DNA from: Beijerinckiaceae bacterium
Lineage (GTDB): Bacteria; Pseudomonadota; Alphaproteobacteria; Rhizobiales; Beijerinckiaceae
DNA length: 64,000 bases
Direction: 5' to 3'
NCBI GenBank assembly: GCA_947454485.1
Contig: CANGJJ010000009.1
Location: 1 to 64,000, forward strand
The translations under genes were made by a program, and so were the position numbers. Positions 1 through 8,462 of this stretch are shown here, one piece after another; positions within the stretch are counted from its first letter, which is position 1, and each line of letters opens with the position of its first letter. Under the pieces are notes generated by a model that saw nothing but the letters and a program-made list of their open reading frames with translations, made no database searches and was not told the DNA's origin.

Positions 1-201
1 ATCATGGTCTGCCGTCAGCTGTATGATCGCGCCAGCACCCGCACAGACGGGCACCCATAAAAACAGCCGGCGCTCGTCAATTTCAGTTTGAAATGATGAC
101 GACCAATGCGCATGAAATGCGCGTACGAGATCCAGACGCGCATCAGCAGGCAAACCCCGCCCAGCACGCCCAGATCCGAGCGCTTCTGCAATGATCGACA
201 T
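1..201 (-). CDS. comEC: ComEC/Rec2-family DNA uptake protein, N-terminal fragment
   Basis: This reading frame is not in the ORF track because it runs off the left edge. Reading the minus strand from the ATG at 201 gives 67 uninterrupted codons. After a hydrophilic leader of about 40 residues comes ERRLFLWVPVCAGAGAII, which resembles the 'RLFLWLPVAFGAGIALYF' type of first membrane segment that opens many alphaproteobacterial ComEC proteins. ComEC forms the inner-membrane channel for transforming DNA. The call rests on this short motif, so it is tentative. No strong ribosome binding site is visible at the ATG and in-frame upstream alternatives such as TTG exist. It is divergent from the photolyase gene. 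Confidence 0.5.
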   Translation of the reverse strand, partial: MSIIAEALGSGRAGRGLPADARLDLVRAFHAHWSSSFQTEIDERRLFLWVPVCAGAGAIIQLTADHD

Positions 202-341
202 GAACTCAAACCAAACGCATAAAGAATTGCCCAAACTAGGCCTCACACGACCCTGCGTAAAGACATGATCAATGTTGAGCGTGGCGCCAACTGGCATGGA
301 ATGAGTCACGGGCGGGACCAACCAGCATTTATGGCCCCGAC

Positions 342-369
342 CAATCCGTCCTCGCTTCAAAAACGTAAA
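342..369 (+). promoter_or_regulatory. Candidate ECF (RpoE/ChrR-type) promoter for the photolyase gene
   Basis: CAATCC, 16 bases, CGTAAA. The predicted transcript would start near 376, about 30 bases before the chosen photolyase ATG. The same layout (TGATCC, 16 bases, CGTATC) lies before the ChrR-like gene at 6797-6824. It resembles the TGATCC...TAAG elements I recall for Rhodobacter RpoE. That resemblance is from memory, and the element is unproven here. Confidence 0.45.
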
Positions 370-405
370 GGCTGGGCGTTGGTTGAACAGAGGAAGTTAC
401 TCTCC

Positions 406-1878
406 ATGGCACTGTCTGGTTCGGATGCCCCGGTTGTGGTCTGGTTTCGGGAGGATCTGCGACTGGGCGATCACCCTGCCCTTGCGGCCGCGCTGGCGCG
501 TAAAGCCCCGCTGATCTGCCTCTATGTGTTCGATGAAGAGAGCCCCGGCTTGCGGCCTTTGGGCGGCGCCTCGCGCTGGTGGCTGCATCACAGTCTCAAA
601 GCCCTGTCAGCGCAGATTGAAGCGCTGGGTGGTCGGCTCGACATCTTGCGCGGTCCTGCACGGAAAGTCGTTCTCGACACTATGCGTGCGCTTGAGGCGC
701 AAGCCGTGTTCTGGACGCGCCGTTATGAGGCGGCCGGGATCGAGATCGACAAACAGATCAAAGCCGATCTGACCGCAGATGAGACCCATGCCGAGAGCTT
801 CAATGGGCAGCTGCTCTATGAGCCTTGGACGATCAAGAACAAGGCGGGAGAATTTTTCCGCGTCTTCACCCCCTTCTGGAAAACCTGCCTCTCCACGGGC
901 GCGCCTGAGGCGCCTTTGTCGGCTCCGCGCAAGCTGACTGCTGCCGATTGGCCGAGCAAGGGTCCCAAGCGCACCGCTTTGAAAGATTTGCGCCTGCTAC
1001 CAACCAAGCCTGATTGGTCAGGCGGGATCGCAGCCAGCTGGACGCCGGGTGAGGCTGGCGCGCGCGCACTCCTCAAGACCTTCCTTGATGAAGGGCTACA
1101 ATTTTACGCCGCCGAACGCGACCGCGCGGACAAGGCCTCCACCTCGCGCCTGTCTCCGCATATTCGCTTTGGCGAGATCAGCCCGCGTCAGATCTTCGCA
1201 GCCGCCCGCCATGCTGGCGATGCGGGCAAGGCCTCTGGCAAAGATGTCGAGAAATTCCTGTCCGAAATCGGTTGGCGTGAATTTGCCCATCACTTGCTGT
1301 TCCATTTCCCCAAGCTCGCGACAGACAATTTCCAGTCCCGTTTTGACAACTTCCCCTGGCGCAAGCCAAAGCCTGCCGACATGAAGGCGTGGCAGACCGG
1401 CATGACGGGCTATCCCATCGTGGATGCGGGGATGCGCGAGCTTTGGTTGACCGGGACGATGCACAATCGCGTGAGGATGATCGTCGCCTCCTTCCTCGTG
1501 AAGGACCTGATGGTCGACTGGCGCGAAGGCGAAGAATGGTTCTGGGACACTCTCTGCGATGCCTGCCCCGCCAATAATACGGCCAGCTGGCAGTGGGTCG
1601 CGGGCTCGGGCGCTGATGCTGCCCCCTATTTCCGCGTCTTCAATCCGATCCTGCAGGGGCAAAAATTCGACCCACAAGGCACCTATGTCCGCAAATTCGT
1701 GCCCGAACTCGCCAAATTACCCGATGCCTGGATCCATCACCCCTGGGAGGCCCCCGATCCTGTGTTGAAGGCGGCGGGCGTATCTTTGGGCAAATCCTAC
1801 CCCGTCCCCATGGTAGACCATTCCAAAGCACGCGATCGGGCATTGGCTGCATTCTCCTCGCTGAAAGCCGCCAGCTAA
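406..1878 (+). CDS. phrB: Deoxyribodipyrimidine photolyase (class I, cryptochrome/photolyase family)
   Basis: A blue-light-driven flavoenzyme that splits pyrimidine dimers in DNA. The ATG at 406 gives 490 residues, normal for class I photolyases. It is preceded by AGAGGAAG nine bases upstream and places VVVWFREDLRLGDHPAL at the N-terminus. The longer frame from 265 would cross the candidate promoter. Residues 1-130 are the N-terminal Rossmann-like chromophore domain. WREFAHHLLFHFP (around 288) and NNTASWQWVAGSGADAAPYF with RVFNP (around 390-410) are the FAD and substrate region typical of the family. It is followed on the same strand by the FAD oxidoreductase, DUF1365 and CFA-like genes, the usual company of photolyase in RpoE/ChrR photooxidative-stress regulons. 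Confidence 0.95.
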   Translation: MALSGSDAPVVVWFREDLRLGDHPALAAALARKAPLICLYVFDEESPGLRPLGGASRWWLHHSLKALSAQIEALGGRLDILRGPARKVVLDTMRALEAQAVFWTRRYEAAGIEIDKQIKADLTADETHAESFNGQLLYEPWTIKNKAGEFFRVFTPFWKTCLSTGAPEAPLSAPRKLTAADWPSKGPKRTALKDLRLLPTKPDWSGGIAASWTPGEAGARALLKTFLDEGLQFYAAERDRADKASTSRLSPHIRFGEISPRQIFAAARHAGDAGKASGKDVEKFLSEIGWREFAHHLLFHFPKLATDNFQSRFDNFPWRKPKPADMKAWQTGMTGYPIVDAGMRELWLTGTMHNRVRMIVASFLVKDLMVDWREGEEWFWDTLCDACPANNTASWQWVAGSGADAAPYFRVFNPILQGQKFDPQGTYVRKFVPELAKLPDAWIHHPWEAPDPVLKAAGVSLGKSYPVPMVDHSKARDRALAAFSSLKAAS

Positions 1879-1989
1879 CCGTGCCCAGCCCCTCGTTTTT
1901 TCTCGCGGAGCGCGGTCTGAGCCGTTATGGTGCGTGTCAACTCGACCTGACACTTGCCGTCCCTGACACAATCCACGCCTAGGCCCTCT

Positions 1990-3306
1990 ATGACCGCAAA
2001 GCAACGCATCGCCATTATTGGCACTGGCATCTCCGGCATTGGTGCCGGGCTTGCGCTCGACCATGCGGGCCATGAGGTCGTCTTCTATGAAAAAGACCGC
2101 CGCCCGGGCGGCCATTCGGCCACTGTCGATATCGTCCATTCGCGCGAAGAGATCTCGGTCGATACCGGCTTCATTGTCTACAATGAGCTGAACTATCCCA
2201 ATCTCACCGCCATGTTCGATTGGTTGCAGGTTCGCACGCAAGACTCCGACATGAGCTTTTCGGTCTCGGCGGATGGTGGCAAATTTGAATGGTGCGGGCG
2301 CAATGGCGATGGCGTGTTTCGCTCGCTCTTTGCACAGCGCAGCAATCTCTTCTCACCCAGCTTCATCAGAATGCTGCAAGAGATCCTGACCTTCCAGAAA
2401 AAGGCGCGCAGTGATCGCGCCGCCGGCACGATTGGCAGCGGCACGCTGGGCGACTATCTCACCGAGCATAAATTCTCGCAGCGTCTGCGCGATGATTATC
2501 TGGTGCCAATGGGCGCGGCGATCTGGTCAACCTCGCCGGCAAAAATGCTCGAATTCCCGGCCCAAAGTTTTATCGACTTTTGGGACAATCATTGTCTGCT
2601 GCAATGGGACCGCCCGCAATGGCGCACGGTGCATGGGGGCAGCCGCAATTATGTGCGCCGCGCTTTGCGTGGCTTTGGCGACCGTCTGCGCTTGAATGCA
2701 GGTGTGACACAGGTCACGCGCCACGGCTCCAACGTGAGCGTTGTGGATGTGACGGGTCATAGCGACACATTCGACCACGTCATCATTGGTGCACATGCAC
2801 CTGACGCGCTCGCCATGCTCACGGACGCCACAGCGCTCGAGCAAAAGGTTCTCAGCGCCTGCAGCTATTCGCCCAACACGGTCATTCTGCATCGCGACCC
2901 CAGCCTGATGCCGCGCCGCAAAGATGCTTGGGCGGCATGGAACTTCCTGCGCAATGGCAAGGATGATACGCGCAAAGTCGCAGTCACCTATTGGATGAAT
3001 ATTCTGCAGGGCATCAACAAAGATCTGCCGACCTTTGTCACTCTAAACCCGCCTTTCGAGCCAGACCCTGCTCTCACCTTCGCGCGCTTCACCTATGAGC
3101 ATCCGCTCTTTGATACAGCCGCGCTTGAGGCTCGCCATCATCTGAACGAAATGCAGGGACAGTCTCGCACATGGTTCTGCGGCGCATGGACTGGCCACGG
3201 CTTCCATGAAGATGGATTGCGCTCTGGTCTTGAAGTGGCTGCAGCGCTGGGCGCACAGGCGCCCTGGCTGGTACCCGCTGCACGCGAGCCAGTGGCCGCG
3301 GAGTAA
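1990..3306 (+). CDS. FAD/NAD(P)-binding oxidoreductase (COG2907, amine-oxidase-like)
   Basis: 438 residues from the ATG at 1990. The ORF-track start at 1954 adds 12 residues with no family support. The dinucleotide-binding motif IIGTGISGIGAGLAL sits at residues 8-22, followed by an acidic strand end (YEKD) and GGHSATVD, a hallmark of this flavoprotein group. The C-terminus has WFCGAWTGHGFHEDG, the second FAD-contact region. Homologues nearly always sit beside DUF1365 and a CFA-synthase-like methyltransferase, as here, and are thought to act with them in modifying membrane fatty acids during oxidative or light stress. The substrate is not established. It lies 111 bases after the photolyase and two bases before the DUF1365 gene, so the set is probably one operon. 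Confidence 0.88.
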   Translation: MTAKQRIAIIGTGISGIGAGLALDHAGHEVVFYEKDRRPGGHSATVDIVHSREEISVDTGFIVYNELNYPNLTAMFDWLQVRTQDSDMSFSVSADGGKFEWCGRNGDGVFRSLFAQRSNLFSPSFIRMLQEILTFQKKARSDRAAGTIGSGTLGDYLTEHKFSQRLRDDYLVPMGAAIWSTSPAKMLEFPAQSFIDFWDNHCLLQWDRPQWRTVHGGSRNYVRRALRGFGDRLRLNAGVTQVTRHGSNVSVVDVTGHSDTFDHVIIGAHAPDALAMLTDATALEQKVLSACSYSPNTVILHRDPSLMPRRKDAWAAWNFLRNGKDDTRKVAVTYWMNILQGINKDLPTFVTLNPPFEPDPALTFARFTYEHPLFDTAALEARHHLNEMQGQSRTWFCGAWTGHGFHEDGLRSGLEVAAALGAQAPWLVPAAREPVAAE

Positions 3307-3308
3307 AA

Positions 3309-4109
3309 ATGCACGCGCACAACTTCAAGCCGCCAACAAATCCCCTCTCGCTTTACGCGGGTCAGGTGATGCATGCGCGCATGAAGCCCTTCGCTCATCG
3401 TTTCACCTATCGCGTCTTTTCAATCCTGATCGATCTCGACCGTCTTGACGAGATCAAGGCGCTCTCGCCTGTCTTTTGTGTGGACCGGTTCAATCTTTTG
3501 TCCTTCCACTGCGCTGATCATGGGGCTCGTGATGGGTCCCATCCGCGCGCCACTGTCGAGCGCCAACTCGCCGAAAAAGGCCTCGCTGCGCCGGATCGCA
3601 TCTTGCTGCTGTGCTATCCGCGCATCCTCGGCTTCACCTTCAATCCGCTCGCTGTTTATTACTGCTATGATGCGCAAGACCAGCTGATCGCGCTCATTTA
3701 TGAAGTGCGCAATACATTTGGCGGCATGCATCCTTATGTGCTCCCCGTCAGAGACGGCAGCTTGGATGCGCGCGGCGTGCGGCAGGAGCAGTCGAAGCTT
3801 TTTTATGTCTCTCCCTTCCTCGAAATGCAGATGCATTATCGCTTCCGCATGCGCCCTCCGAGCGAGACCATCTCTGTCCGCATTTTGGAAACTGACCCCA
3901 ATGGGCCGATCTTGTCTGCGACTTTTCATGGTCGCCATGAGGTCGCCACCACAAAGGCTCTGCTCAAGGCTTGGGCCAGTGTTCCCTTCCTCACGTTCAA
4001 AGTGATCGCTGCCATTCATTGGCAGGCATTGAAGCTTTGGCTAAAGGGGGCAAAATATGTCCCCGAAATTCCAACATCTGCGCCGCTCGCCGGCGAAAAA
4101 GGCAAGTAA
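3309..4109 (+). CDS. DUF1365 family protein
   Basis: 266 residues, starting two bases after the FAD oxidoreductase stop. Recognised as DUF1365 by MHARMKPFAHRFTYRVFSI near the N-terminus, LGFTFNPLAVYYCYD in the middle (around 115) and the following YEVRNTFGG. The molecular function is unknown. The family is almost invariably encoded between a COG2907 flavoprotein and a CFA-like methyltransferase, which points to a shared step in lipid modification. A hydrophobic stretch near residues 220-240 (SVPFLTFKVIAAIHW) may associate with the membrane. Translation is probably coupled to both neighbours: the CFA-like gene starts three bases after its stop. Confidence 0.9.
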   Translation: MHAHNFKPPTNPLSLYAGQVMHARMKPFAHRFTYRVFSILIDLDRLDEIKALSPVFCVDRFNLLSFHCADHGARDGSHPRATVERQLAEKGLAAPDRILLLCYPRILGFTFNPLAVYYCYDAQDQLIALIYEVRNTFGGMHPYVLPVRDGSLDARGVRQEQSKLFYVSPFLEMQMHYRFRMRPPSETISVRILETDPNGPILSATFHGRHEVATTKALLKAWASVPFLTFKVIAAIHWQALKLWLKGAKYVPEIPTSAPLAGEKGK

Positions 4110-4111
4110 AC

Positions 4112-5344
4112 ATGTCCGCGTCCGAATGGCGAACCACTGATCTCACGAGCGCGAATGTAGCTCATATCGCCAGCACCTATCCGCTTGCGATGCGCAAGGT
4201 GCTGGAATTATCCGCTCATATCGAAGTGGGTTCACTCGAAATTCGCTTGCCTGATGGGCAGGCCTATCGCGTCACTGGCACGACCAAGGGCCCGCAGGCT
4301 GTCATGATGGTGCATGATCTGGATTTCGCGCGCGCGCTCTCGCAAGGCGAGATCGGTGTCGCCGAAAGTTTCATCAAAGGTCAGTGGGAAAGTCCCGATT
4401 TGACGGCTTTTCTCGAATTGTTCTGCCTCAACCAGCATGTAATTGCCCGGTTGATGAAGGGCCGTCCCGTCGTGCGCTTCATGCAGATGGTTCACCATTG
4501 GATGAACCGCAACACGCGCTCAGGCTCGCGCCGCAATATTCATGCGCATTATGATTTAGGCAATCGCTTCTATTCGGCTTGGCTCGACAACAGCATGACC
4601 TATTCATCAGCGATCTTTGACGAGACGCGTGATCTGGCATCGGGTCAACGCCGCAAATATGCCGAGCTTGCTGAAAAGACCACCATCAATCCTGATCATC
4701 ATGTGCTGGAAATTGGCTGTGGCTGGGGTGGGTTTGCAGAATTTGCCGCGCGCGAAATCGGCTGCCGCGTTACAGGTCTGACCATCAGCCAAGAGCAGTT
4801 CGACTTCGCACAAAAGCGCATCTTCGATGCTGGCTTGAACGAGAAGGTCGAGATCAAGCTGCAAGACTATCGCGATGAGCGCACGGCTTATGATCGCATC
4901 GCCTCCATCGAAATGTTTGAAGCTGTGGGCGAAGAATATTGGCCGACTTACTTTCGCCAATTGCGTGACTGCCTGAAGCCCGGCGGCATGGCGGGTCTGC
5001 AAGTCATTACGATTGAAGAGAGCCTGTTTGCGCGATATCGCCGCGAATTGGATTTCATCCGCCGCTATGTTTTCCCCGGCGGCATGTTGCCCACGGGGCG
5101 CATCATGCGCGAACTTGGCGAGAAGAACGGCCTGTCACTCGCCAATGAAAATATCTTCGGCATGGACTATGCGATGACACTGGTCCATTGGCGCGATCGC
5201 TTCCGTGCCGCATGGCCGCAGCTAACCCCGCTTGGCTTTGACGAGCGCTTCCGTCGCCTGTGGGAATATTACCTTGCTTATTGCGAAGCAGGTTTTCGCG
5301 CTGGCACGATTGATGTGCGCCAGATGGTCTTTGCGCGCAGCTAG
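4112..5344 (+). CDS. cfa: Cyclopropane-fatty-acyl-phospholipid synthase family SAM methyltransferase
   Basis: 410 residues from the ATG at 4112, two bases after the DUF1365 stop. The track start at 3971 lies inside the previous gene. The enzyme transfers a methyl(ene) group from S-adenosylmethionine to unsaturated phospholipid acyl chains. HYDLGNRFYSAWLDNSMTYSSAIF (around 145) is the family's substrate-side motif, LEIGCGWGGFAEFAA (around 200) the SAM-binding glycine loop, followed by VTGLTISQEQFDFA and SIEMFEAVGEEYW. In Rhodobacter sphaeroides such proteins in the RpoE regulon take part in making modified (including furan) fatty acids. Whether this one makes cyclopropane or another methylated product cannot be told. 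Its TAG stop shares the palindrome CTAG with the stop of the convergent SDR gene. Confidence 0.92.
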   Translation: MSASEWRTTDLTSANVAHIASTYPLAMRKVLELSAHIEVGSLEIRLPDGQAYRVTGTTKGPQAVMMVHDLDFARALSQGEIGVAESFIKGQWESPDLTAFLELFCLNQHVIARLMKGRPVVRFMQMVHHWMNRNTRSGSRRNIHAHYDLGNRFYSAWLDNSMTYSSAIFDETRDLASGQRRKYAELAEKTTINPDHHVLEIGCGWGGFAEFAAREIGCRVTGLTISQEQFDFAQKRIFDAGLNEKVEIKLQDYRDERTAYDRIASIEMFEAVGEEYWPTYFRQLRDCLKPGGMAGLQVITIEESLFARYRRELDFIRRYVFPGGMLPTGRIMRELGEKNGLSLANENIFGMDYAMTLVHWRDRFRAAWPQLTPLGFDERFRRLWEYYLAYCEAGFRAGTIDVRQMVFARS

Positions 5345-6117
5345 GCCTGACCGGTGCCGCGCCCCACAAGCCAGAAATAGGCGCGATAGGGCAGCAAATT
5401 GATCGCCTTCAAAAGCCACACCATGCGGCGCGGGAAGGCGATCTCAAATCTGTCACTGACAAGCCCTTCACAGATGCGCCGTGCCGCATCCTCCACCTTG
5501 ATGAGGAAGGGCATCGGAAAATCGTTCTTGTCCGTGAGCGGTGTTTCGACAAAGCCGGGACAGATGACCTGCACACCAACGCCCCTGGGCTCAAGCATGA
5601 AGCGCATGGCCTGCGCCATCACAATCAAAGCAGACTTGGACGAGGAATAAGCAATCGAGCGCGGCAGGCCAGCATAGCCAGCCACAGAGGCCATGATGGC
5701 CACCTGCCCGCGACCGCGCGCGATCATCTTGGGCACAAGTGGCTCAAGCCCATTCAATGTGCCGCCAAGATTGACGTCAAAGGTCTTGCGGAAAGCATCG
5801 CCAAACCAGGCGCCATCATCGGGAAAGAACGTGCCAACATTCAGCACAGCCAGAGCGATGGGCGCTTGCGATTCAATCTCTTCAATGAGGCGCGCCATGC
5901 CAGCACGGTCAGTCACATCACCCACGAATGGTAAAATGACATGACCTTCGTCAGCAGCTTGTTTGGCGAGAAGTTGAAGCTCTTCAAGACGGCGAGCCGT
6001 CACAGCAACACGCCAACCTGAGCGGGCCAGCTGCAAGGCAAGCTCGCGGCCAATGCCAGAGCTCGCCCCCGTCACCCAAGCAAGACCATCAGCAGGCCGG
6101 GTGCGGGTGAGTGTCAT
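5341..6117 (-). CDS. Short-chain dehydrogenase/reductase (SDR)
   Basis: 258 residues. The classical SDR signature is complete: TGASSGIG at 16-23 for cofactor binding, the LAVLNVG strand (variant of NNAG), MASVAG with the catalytic Ser around 154, and YSSSK with Tyr167 and Lys171. A C-terminal hydrophobic segment (MVWLLKAINLLPYRAYFWLVG) suggests membrane association, common in the SDRs next to CFA/DUF1365 genes. It follows the ChrR-like gene by three bases on the same strand and converges on the CFA-like gene with the two stop codons overlapping in CTAG. It probably belongs to the same stress regulon. The substrate is unknown. Confidence 0.9.
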   Translation of the reverse strand: MTLTRTRPADGLAWVTGASSGIGRELALQLARSGWRVAVTARRLEELQLLAKQAADEGHVILPFVGDVTDRAGMARLIEEIESQAPIALAVLNVGTFFPDDGAWFGDAFRKTFDVNLGGTLNGLEPLVPKMIARGRGQVAIMASVAGYAGLPRSIAYSSSKSALIVMAQAMRFMLEPRGVGVQVICPGFVETPLTDKNDFPMPFLIKVEDAARRICEGLVSDRFEIAFPRRMVWLLKAINLLPYRAYFWLVGRGTGQA

Positions 6118-6120
6118 CGA

Positions 6121-6768
6121 TTAATGACGACCGAAGAAGCGGTCGAGAATGCGACCCACAGGGCCGGTCAGATGCAAAGGCGCATCGGTGACAACGAAGC
6201 ACAGGCAATCCTCGCCCTCTTCGGTCATCGGCATATGGTCGAGGTCAGCTTCCGCGATGGCGATATCGCCACGCGCATAACGACCCGTCGTGTCGCAGAA
6301 GGCGCCCTTGAGCACCAAGGTTACTTCCGAACCTTCGTGGGTATGGGAGGGCATACGGCGACCGCCCTTGACCCAGAGCAACGAGGCATCGCCGCGACCG
6401 CTTTCAGAGATGCGATATTCACGCACACCGGGGATCTTGTGGCGCCACTTCAGGCCACCCACATCCTCACCCACCAAACGCATCAAAGGCGCCGGCAATG
6501 TGCCCTGCGAGCGCGACAGAACAGGCTGGTCTTGACTGCCAAAAATGGCCGAGAGGCGCGCATCACGGTCGCTCAAGGGGGCCGGAGCCAGATGTTCGAT
6601 TTCGCCAGCCGCAATCCCCTCAAGGGCAGCAACAAAGGCTCGGCTATCGGGCTTCAGGATCAAGTGAGACGCGACAAGCGCATGAGTAGGCTTGTCGAGC
6701 GCACCCGCGCAGTAGGACGCCAGCAGGGCATCCAAAGGACGGGAGAGAGTTTCAGTATGTGACATCAT
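6121..6768 (-). CDS. ChrR-like cupin protein with degenerate anti-sigma domain
   Basis: 215 residues. The C-terminal half is a ChrR-type cupin with intact metal ligands: His142 and His144 with Glu148 in HTHEGSE, and His178 in DLDHMP. The N-terminal helical part matches the ChrR anti-sigma domain in pattern (LLASYCAGAL...ASH), but where ChrR has the zinc cysteines of H-x3-C-x2-C this protein has H35 followed by Lys39 and Ser42. Zinc binding by the sigma-binding domain is therefore unlikely. No sigma factor gene adjoins it. It may be a paralogue acting as a sensor or cupin enzyme rather than a true anti-sigma factor. ATG codons at 6768 and 6765 are both possible starts. A candidate ECF promoter lies 30 bases upstream. 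Confidence 0.85.
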   Translation of the reverse strand: MMSHTETLSRPLDALLASYCAGALDKPTHALVASHLILKPDSRAFVAALEGIAAGEIEHLAPAPLSDRDARLSAIFGSQDQPVLSRSQGTLPAPLMRLVGEDVGGLKWRHKIPGVREYRISESGRGDASLLWVKGGRRMPSHTHEGSEVTLVLKGAFCDTTGRYARGDIAIAEADLDHMPMTEEGEDCLCFVVTDAPLHLTGPVGRILDRFFGRH

Positions 6769-6796
6769 GATCGTTCAGCAGAGCCCAGGAGCCGGG

Positions 6797-6824
6797 GATA
6801 CGGCTGAATCGCTCTTGTGGATCA
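6797..6824 (-). promoter_or_regulatory. Candidate ECF (RpoE/ChrR-type) promoter for the ChrR-like/SDR operon
   Basis: On the minus strand TGATCC (6824-6819), 16 bases, CGTATC (6802-6797). The predicted start is about 25 bases before the ATG. Spacing and core elements match the element before the photolyase gene, which supports common control. It is not experimentally shown. Confidence 0.5.
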
Positions 6825-6915
6825 TAAAATGCACAAGACCGATAAGGAAGACAATGCCGCCAGCTTGCCCAAGCCCGCTGTCAGCGCTTAGGTCTTACAC
6901 GGAGGGGGAGCGCAA

Positions 6916-7749
6916 ATGGACCTGTTGATCTCGACACAATGGCTGGCAGACCATCTGAACACCCCAGATCTGGTGCTCATCGACGCTTCCTGGCATATGC
7001 CCGCGACAAAGCGTAGCGGGGCCGCAGAATTTGCAGAAAAGCACATTCCTGGCGCGGTTTTCTTCGATCTGGACGCCGTGAGCGACCATTCCACGCCCCT
7101 GCCCCATATGCTGCCCGATGCGCAGAGCTTTGCTCGGGCCATGTCAGCCCTTGGCCTGCGCAACACCAGCCGGGCCATCATTTATGATGCCGCAGGTCTC
7201 TTCTCAGCCCCGCGCTTGTGGTGGATGCTGCACGTCTTCGGCTTTCACAATGTGGGCATTTTAGACGGTGGCCTGCCTGCTTGGATCGCCGAGGGGCGCG
7301 CAACTGAGACTGGCCCCGCCCCGCAACGCTCCGGCAATTTCACGCCCATCCGCAAAGACAATCTCGTGGCAGGGCTTGAGGAGGTGCGGGCCGCGCTCGC
7401 AGGAGGTTCGGACCTCGTCCTCGATGCCCGCGCAGCTGACCGCTTCTATGGACGGGCAGCAGAGCCCCGTCCCGGCCTTGCCTGTGGTCATATGCCCGGC
7501 GCCCTTAACCTGCCCTCCTCTGATCTGGTGGCAAATGGCCGCCTGAAGGAGCCGCAGGCCCTCAAAGAGGCACTGAACGCCCTTGGCGTCGATGGCCGCC
7601 AGCCGGTCATCACCTCCTGCGGTTCGGGCGTGTCGGCCGCGATCATCACTCTGGCAATGGCGCGAGTCGGCCTGCCACTGGGTCGGCTCTATGATGGATC
7701 ATGGACCGAATGGGGCGGCAGAGCGGATCTGCCCGTCGCGACCGAGTAG
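6916..7749 (+). CDS. sseA: 3-mercaptopyruvate sulfurtransferase (tandem rhodanese)
   Basis: 277 residues, with GGAGGGGGAG just upstream of the ATG. Two rhodanese domains are visible: an inactive N-terminal one (about 5-130, ending GFHNVGILDGGLPAWIAEG) and a C-terminal one (about 155-275). The active-site loop SCGSGVSAA places the catalytic Cys at 235. CGSG[VT][TS]A is the loop of mercaptopyruvate sulfurtransferases, whereas thiosulfate sulfurtransferases have CRKGxT. The enzyme moves sulfane sulfur from 3-mercaptopyruvate to thiol acceptors in the cytoplasm or periplasm; there is no signal peptide here. It is divergent from the ChrR-like gene and followed by its own terminator. Confidence 0.93.
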   Translation: MDLLISTQWLADHLNTPDLVLIDASWHMPATKRSGAAEFAEKHIPGAVFFDLDAVSDHSTPLPHMLPDAQSFARAMSALGLRNTSRAIIYDAAGLFSAPRLWWMLHVFGFHNVGILDGGLPAWIAEGRATETGPAPQRSGNFTPIRKDNLVAGLEEVRAALAGGSDLVLDARAADRFYGRAAEPRPGLACGHMPGALNLPSSDLVANGRLKEPQALKEALNALGVDGRQPVITSCGSGVSAAIITLAMARVGLPLGRLYDGSWTEWGGRADLPVATE

Positions 7750-7784
7750 CCGGGCAGCTTATCCACAACTTCAATTCGCACAGG

Positions 7785-7812
7785 AGCCGGGCAACCAGAG
7801 CCCGGCTTTGTT
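7785..7812 (+). terminator. Intrinsic terminator after sseA
   Basis: AGCCGGGC, seven-base loop, GCCCGGCT, then TTGTTCGTT. A perfect eight-base-pair stem 36 bases past the sseA stop. Confidence 0.7.
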
Positions 7813-7912
7813 CGTTCTCGACCCATGCGGGGCCGGTCACATCAAGCTGGCAGATCCAGAGGATCGGCTGCGCAAACAAGGGCTGGGGCGTCTCGAAGAA
7901 CGGAGCATCGGC

Positions 7913-8287
7913 ATGTGCGACTACTCCTTGGAAATGTACGGATCCCGTCCAGCGCGGGAATTCGAACGATACGAGACCACCCGTTTCCCCTCTGGCAGCA
8001 TTGGTCTGGCAGCCCCCGGAGACTGCAACACAGCCGTGTGCATCCAATACGACACACATCTGCGACTGGAGAATATTCCCGCGCATTTGCAGGCCGCGCT
8101 GCATATTGGCGCTGGTGAAGATGTCGTCTTTACGCGCCTCGATCACGGCGCCTATCGCGATGGCGTTCGCTTTGCCAATGGCAAAGAGATCTCCCTTCAA
8201 CAGCTCAATTCAGGGGTCAGCGCCGTCGTGACCCAGCTTCTTGAAACGGCCCCGGCCCCCAAACTGGCGCATCTGGAGCCTATCTGA
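7913..8287 (+). CDS. Small conserved alphaproteobacterial protein beginning MCDYSL
   Basis: 124 residues from the ATG at 7913. The longer track ORF from 7583 overlaps sseA and is not credible. The N-terminus MCDYSLEMYGSRPAREFERYETTRF with a central GDCNTAVCIQYDT matches a hypothetical family I recall from rhizobial relatives that opens with MCDYSL. There is no signal peptide or membrane segment. Two cysteines beyond Cys2 (in GDCNTAVC) are spaced four apart. Function unknown. It is a single gene between the sseA terminator and a hairpin at 8296. Confidence 0.75.
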   Translation: MCDYSLEMYGSRPAREFERYETTRFPSGSIGLAAPGDCNTAVCIQYDTHLRLENIPAHLQAALHIGAGEDVVFTRLDHGAYRDGVRFANGKEISLQQLNSGVSAVVTQLLETAPAPKLAHLEPI

Positions 8288-8295
8288 GCCGGCGT

Positions 8296-8323
8296 TGGCC
8301 GCCCGTTTATCGGCGGGTGGCCA
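8296..8323 (+). terminator. Hairpin after the MCDYSL gene
   Basis: TGGCCGCCCG, eight-base loop, CGGGTGGCCA: ten pairs with one G-T wobble, nine bases past the stop. There is no clean T-run, so termination may be weak. Confidence 0.45.
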
Positions 8324-8462
8324 CTGCCATCTTTATTGGCACATCTGCCTCTTTTTTATGCATAATGATCAAAGCTTGACCCCGACGTGAGGAGGGCTTA
8401 GGGCCGCCTTGCGCAAAACCGCGTCATCTGGGCGCTTTTCTCCTGCACAGCCCCATGGCAGT

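Noticed and set aside
15-209. 64-residue minus-strand ORF at the left edge
   Set aside because: Overlaps in another frame the better-supported ComEC-like start (ATG at 201).
265-405. N-terminal extension of the photolyase ORF from 265
   Set aside because: No photolyase similarity, crosses the candidate ECF promoter, and a good ribosome binding site serves the ATG at 406.
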